Assembly (NCBI GenBank): GCA_965153455.1
Contig: OZ234493.1
Location: 11,956,213-12,020,212 of the forward strand
DNA: 64,000 nucleotides
Direction: 5' to 3'
Source of the DNA: Sphagnum compactum
Taxonomy: Eukaryota > Bryophyta > Sphagnopsida > Sphagnales
Of the stretch, positions 61,358 to 64,000 are shown in pieces. A program made the position numbers and the translations under genes. The notes under the pieces were generated by a model. That model worked only from the letters and a program-made list of their open reading frames with translations. It searched no databases and was not told the DNA's origin. Every line of letters begins with the position of its first letter. Position 1 is the stretch's first letter.

Positions 61358-61901
61358 ATGGCAAGGGACGCAGCAGCAGGAGGAGGAGGAGGAGAAATGG
61401 TTGCGGAGAGAAGGCCAAGCTTTGTACAAGATTGTAAGGAAGCAGGATTCGTGAATGCATGCGAGAGGCAATGGCACAGGACAGTCGCACATGCCAAAGC
61501 TTTCCCTTACTTGTGGGCTTCCTATTTCCTTATCTACGGTACGTGCAGAAATCGTCTTCTTCTGCTCCTCCTCCTCGTCTTTTTATTCTTTTTATGACAC
61601 TGAAGGAATCAGTCAGGGCCAAAATCTTCCATGAACTTAGGGTTGTTATAAAGCTCTCTCAGGGAAAAAGCACAGACAAAATTACCATGGTGCAGGAGGA
61701 TTTGGAACATATTTTGTGTATCAACGTCGACGGCTGCACCAAGCGGAGAATCAAGTCCTGAGGCTGCAAAAGGAGCTTCTAAACAAAGTGCAGCAACAAG
61801 AAGAACAAGAGGCCATAATAAAAGCTATGAAACAGAACCAGCAAACAACAGCAGCACCTTCACCACAGCTTCAGCCAAACTCATCATCAGTTAGTCTCTG
61901 A
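61358..61901 (+). CDS. Small single-pass membrane protein with C-terminal coiled coil, function unknown
   Basis: Exons 61358-61538 and 61696-61901 encode 128 aa; the GT-AG join is in phase within a Gly-Gly (IYG|GFGTYFVY). The N-terminus is a Gly/Ala-rich tract. Residues about 49-69 (AFPYLWASYFLIYGGFGTYF) form one hydrophobic segment. A basic RRRLHQAENQVLRLQKELL helix follows, then a Gln-rich tail. Short plant proteins with a YxWASYxxxYGG-FG segment followed by a basic amphipathic helix exist as uncharacterised membrane proteins; I recall no assigned function. Translation context is good (GAATGGC). Confidence 0.8.
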
Positions 61902-62100
61902 TCTCTGAATGACACAATGAGGCAACAGAGAATGGCACCACTGATCAGGCTTTAGAGGTGCCTTCTTGAACCTGCATTTTGAGTATACTACATACCTAAT
62001 CTCTGTTTTACATTGCAAAGATGGCGCGAACTGAGTCTCATTTTTCACTAACAACAGAAATTAAACAAGCGATGGAAATCAAATGTAATGTCCAAGTGCA

Positions 62101-62290
62101 TTGCAACATCACATTTGCAAAAACATCCACTGGTTGGAATTTGGAACCTAAGTGCCTTGCATCGTCACATTTGCAACATCCACTGGTTGGAACCAAGTGC
62201 CTTGCAATATCATATTTGCAACAACATCCAACCACCAGGCACCTTGCAACATCACATTTGCAACAATATCCAGTGACTGGAATGCAACAA
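62101..62290. repeat. Four-copy tandem repeat, 41-56 bp
   Basis: Units TTGCAACATCACATTTGCAA-CATCCACTGGTTGGAA-CC-AGTGCC start near 62101, 62157, 62202 and 62243. The array lies about 200 bp after the stop of the membrane-protein gene, so it may be in its 3' UTR. Confidence 0.85.
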
Positions 62291-63439
62291 ACCTTGTGTA
62301 TGATACTTATACATAGAAAACATGCACACATCTACATATAACTGTCATGGTTCTACTCACAAATCTACTTCCTTTGTCAAGAGCTCTGACTCAATTGACT
62401 TTGGTACTCAAAATCCCAATAACCTGAGTTTCTTCTTCATTGGTGGCTGGATGGTAGCATGTCAACAACCACTGATTGCCCCACACACTCTTATCCTGCA
62501 ATACAATCATGCAATCTGGAAGTATCCTGCAAACTAGTATCCAAGCAAAATGCATCTACAGACTCCAGATAGGTTGCCAGAGGAAACACCTTTGTACACA
62601 GACGGGTGAGGGAATGAATTACCATTCGCAGGAGAGGACTCCAAAATCCAGAGGAGAGTTGTAAAACATGGACAAGGTGCCAAGGTTGAAACTATTTCAT
62701 TTGAGGACTGGTAAATGGTCCAACAATTCTGAGGCCCACTTTACAGGCAAGGGGATTATCTCCCCATTCCGTTCAACCTGGAGTGCTAAGCACCACAATA
62801 TGTAAACTATACTAAGCACATCTTGCATACTCTCTTCCTATCATGGAGAGAGATGCACATCCAGTAGGCTACATCCTGAATTTAAATCCCATGTATAGAA
62901 TTGGATGGCTTTCTTTGATTTGCAAACATTCATGGAACTTTCATCAATGAAGCTATCCCAAGCTTTTGGAAGCTAATTTGAAGAGCAGCTGTTGAGGAAG
63001 CCGTGGGGGAGGTGGGGTGGAGAGGGGGGGGGCTATCATGTGCTTTAACTCTACTCCAAAGGCTCTGCACATCTTGTGAACTATGGGAAAACTACTTGCA
63101 ATGGGATCTATATAACATTACTAGAAATGTAAATGGGCAAACAAGAAAATTTATCAAAGGTTAACATAAAAGCTACAGACCAGCAGCCGGTCCCTATTTC
63201 TGACAACAAAAAAACGATGAAAAAAGAAGAGTGATTATACACAGATGAAGGCACTAACAGCAACTTATTATGTAGTTGCAATGGAATGAGGAAATGAAGT
63301 GTGGTCCCACAACAACTTTGGCTCACAACTGAACTTGGCATTTAGCACTGGTTCACATTGGGCAGGTGATTGTCTCAGAACTTGATTGCCATCAGAACAA
63401 GCAGCGGGCCACAAACCTTTGATTACTGGTACCATGACA
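62291..63439. other. Convergent interval between the membrane-protein gene and the HECT gene
   Basis: Probably the 3' UTR of the HECT gene on the minus strand plus intergenic DNA. No further HECT exon is expected here because the stop lies at 63440. No other coding signal was recognised. Confidence 0.5.
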
Positions 63440-63553
63440 CTATCGGAGCTGAAATTGGTTGCCAGTTTCAAATATAGCGGTTGTGAGGTTGTTGTGAAGT
63501 TCTTCATATGTGTCATAATCAGGGAGAATAAGTTCATTGAAACATGTGTGAGC
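63440..63553 (-). CDS. HECT-type E3 ubiquitin ligase, last exon only (partial, runs off the window)
   Basis: The exon is preceded by a TGACAG acceptor and encodes 37 residues: AHTCFNELILPDYDTYEEL, then HNNLTTAIFETGNQFQLR and TAG. The HTCFN motif holds the thioester-forming Cys of HECT domains. The following L-LP-Y-(S/T)-EEL...A- pattern is the standard C-terminal end, of normal length. The upstream exons lie beyond 64000. Which HECT subfamily it is cannot be told from 37 residues; the UPL1/2-like HTCFN context is suggestive only. Confidence 0.75.
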   Translation of the reverse strand, partial: AHTCFNELILPDYDTYEELHNNLTTAIFETGNQFQLR

Positions 63554-63721
63554 CTGTCAGAAACAAAACCAATTTAATAAATACAGAGTTCATTGATAGG
63601 ACAAAAAAGTTGCTGTGCTGACATGATCTCTGGCTAATCTGTGTTTGTGACATGCTTGTGCCATATCTGTGAGATTGCAGATATATATCCAAAACAACAC
63701 TTTGGTAGCAGCACAAGGAAT

Positions 63722-63960
63722 GCAGTCATAACCTTATGAGAGTCACTCACAAAGTGTCAGACCATCATGTTAATCCCAAATAGCAGTGATGAGCTGCCAT
63801 GACTACCCACTGACTGCATTGGATACCAATGGTGGGTGTGGGAGGGGAGAAGTATACGACAATCCACCCAAATTGCAACCAATTTTATATTATATAAAAT
63901 CTGAATCCTGAGTTTCTATTGCATTTCCAGAAGCAAGAGAGGACTCGATCATGATGTTGC
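63722..63960 (-). repeat. Dispersed hairpin repeat, copy 4, upstream of the HECT last exon
   Basis: About 230 bp matching copy 1: CATAACCTTATGAGAGTCAC, TCACAAAG-GTCAGACCATCA, TAGCAGTGATGAGCTGCC, ACCCACTG...GGTGGGT (63804-63837) and CCTGAGTTTCTATTGCATTT. It lies between the HECT last exon and the window edge, so presumably in its last intron. Confidence 0.8.
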
Positions 63961-64000
63961 CCAGCACTTAAGAGAAATAGCTAAATAGAAAATAGTGACT

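Noticed and set aside
1-64000. tRNA, rRNA, CRISPR array or autonomous retrotransposon coding
   Set aside because: No GGTTCGA-type B box in a foldable context, no direct-repeat/spacer structure and no gag, reverse transcriptase, integrase or transposase motifs were seen in any frame.

Overview
The window reads as nuclear DNA of a land plant (streptophyte). The genes are intron-rich with GT-AG borders and have plant-specific or plant-type products: a CBL-interacting protein kinase, an arabinopyranose mutase (RGP), a plastid-type MSRB1, FIP37 and an EDM3-like RRM protein. Leaders carry GA/CT microsatellites and AAACCCTAA telo-boxes. Genes sit in moderately AT-rich islands separated by 7-10 kb of very AT-rich DNA. 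A decayed centrin copy fits a lineage that has or had centrin genes, but nothing seen fixes the clade. No rRNA, tRNA, CRISPR or bacterial-type feature was seen.

Layout. 1178-5551 (-): complete 14-exon CIPK of the SOS2/CIPK24 type. 5.6-14.2 kb: gene-free block of old, independent tandem arrays, one small CACTA element and a TATA-bearing repeat. 14245-16793 (+): MSRB1-type methionine sulfoxide reductase B with a transit-like first exon. 18530-21688 (-): 5-exon RGP/UDP-arabinopyranose mutase whose first intron holds an antisense two-exon fragment of a pectin-type (DUF248) methyltransferase. 23908-24738 (-): EDM3/AIPP1-like RRM protein, head-to-head with FIP37 (26346-29281, +), the WTAP-type m6A-writer subunit. 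29.3-36.4 kb: AT-rich, no recognisable gene. 36452-43421 (-): complete 15-exon WDR48 homologue. 44.2-54.3 kb: a diverged satellite, a short direct-repeat insertion and a candidate CACTA element. 54383-56314 (+): centrin with a frameshift. 56.3-61.3 kb: a perfect 42-bp foldback, a second copy of the TATA-bearing repeat now split by a TA-flanked MITE, and leader minisatellites. 61358-61901 (+): small single-pass membrane protein. 63440-63553 (-): last exon of a HECT E3 ligase running off the right edge.

The genes do not form a pathway or cluster; they are ordinary neighbours. Two local relations stand out. The EDM3-like and FIP37 genes, both mRNA-processing factors in plants, share a divergent promoter region. 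RGP and the captured methyltransferase fragment both derive from Golgi cell-wall enzymes.

The most unusual signal is a dispersed hairpin-containing repeat found four times. It lies inside introns of three minus-strand genes (CIPK, RGP, WDR48) and immediately upstream of the HECT last exon, always in the same orientation. Other notable signals are an empty-versus-filled MITE site within one window, and many unrelated, private short tandem arrays in leaders, first introns and intergenic DNA.
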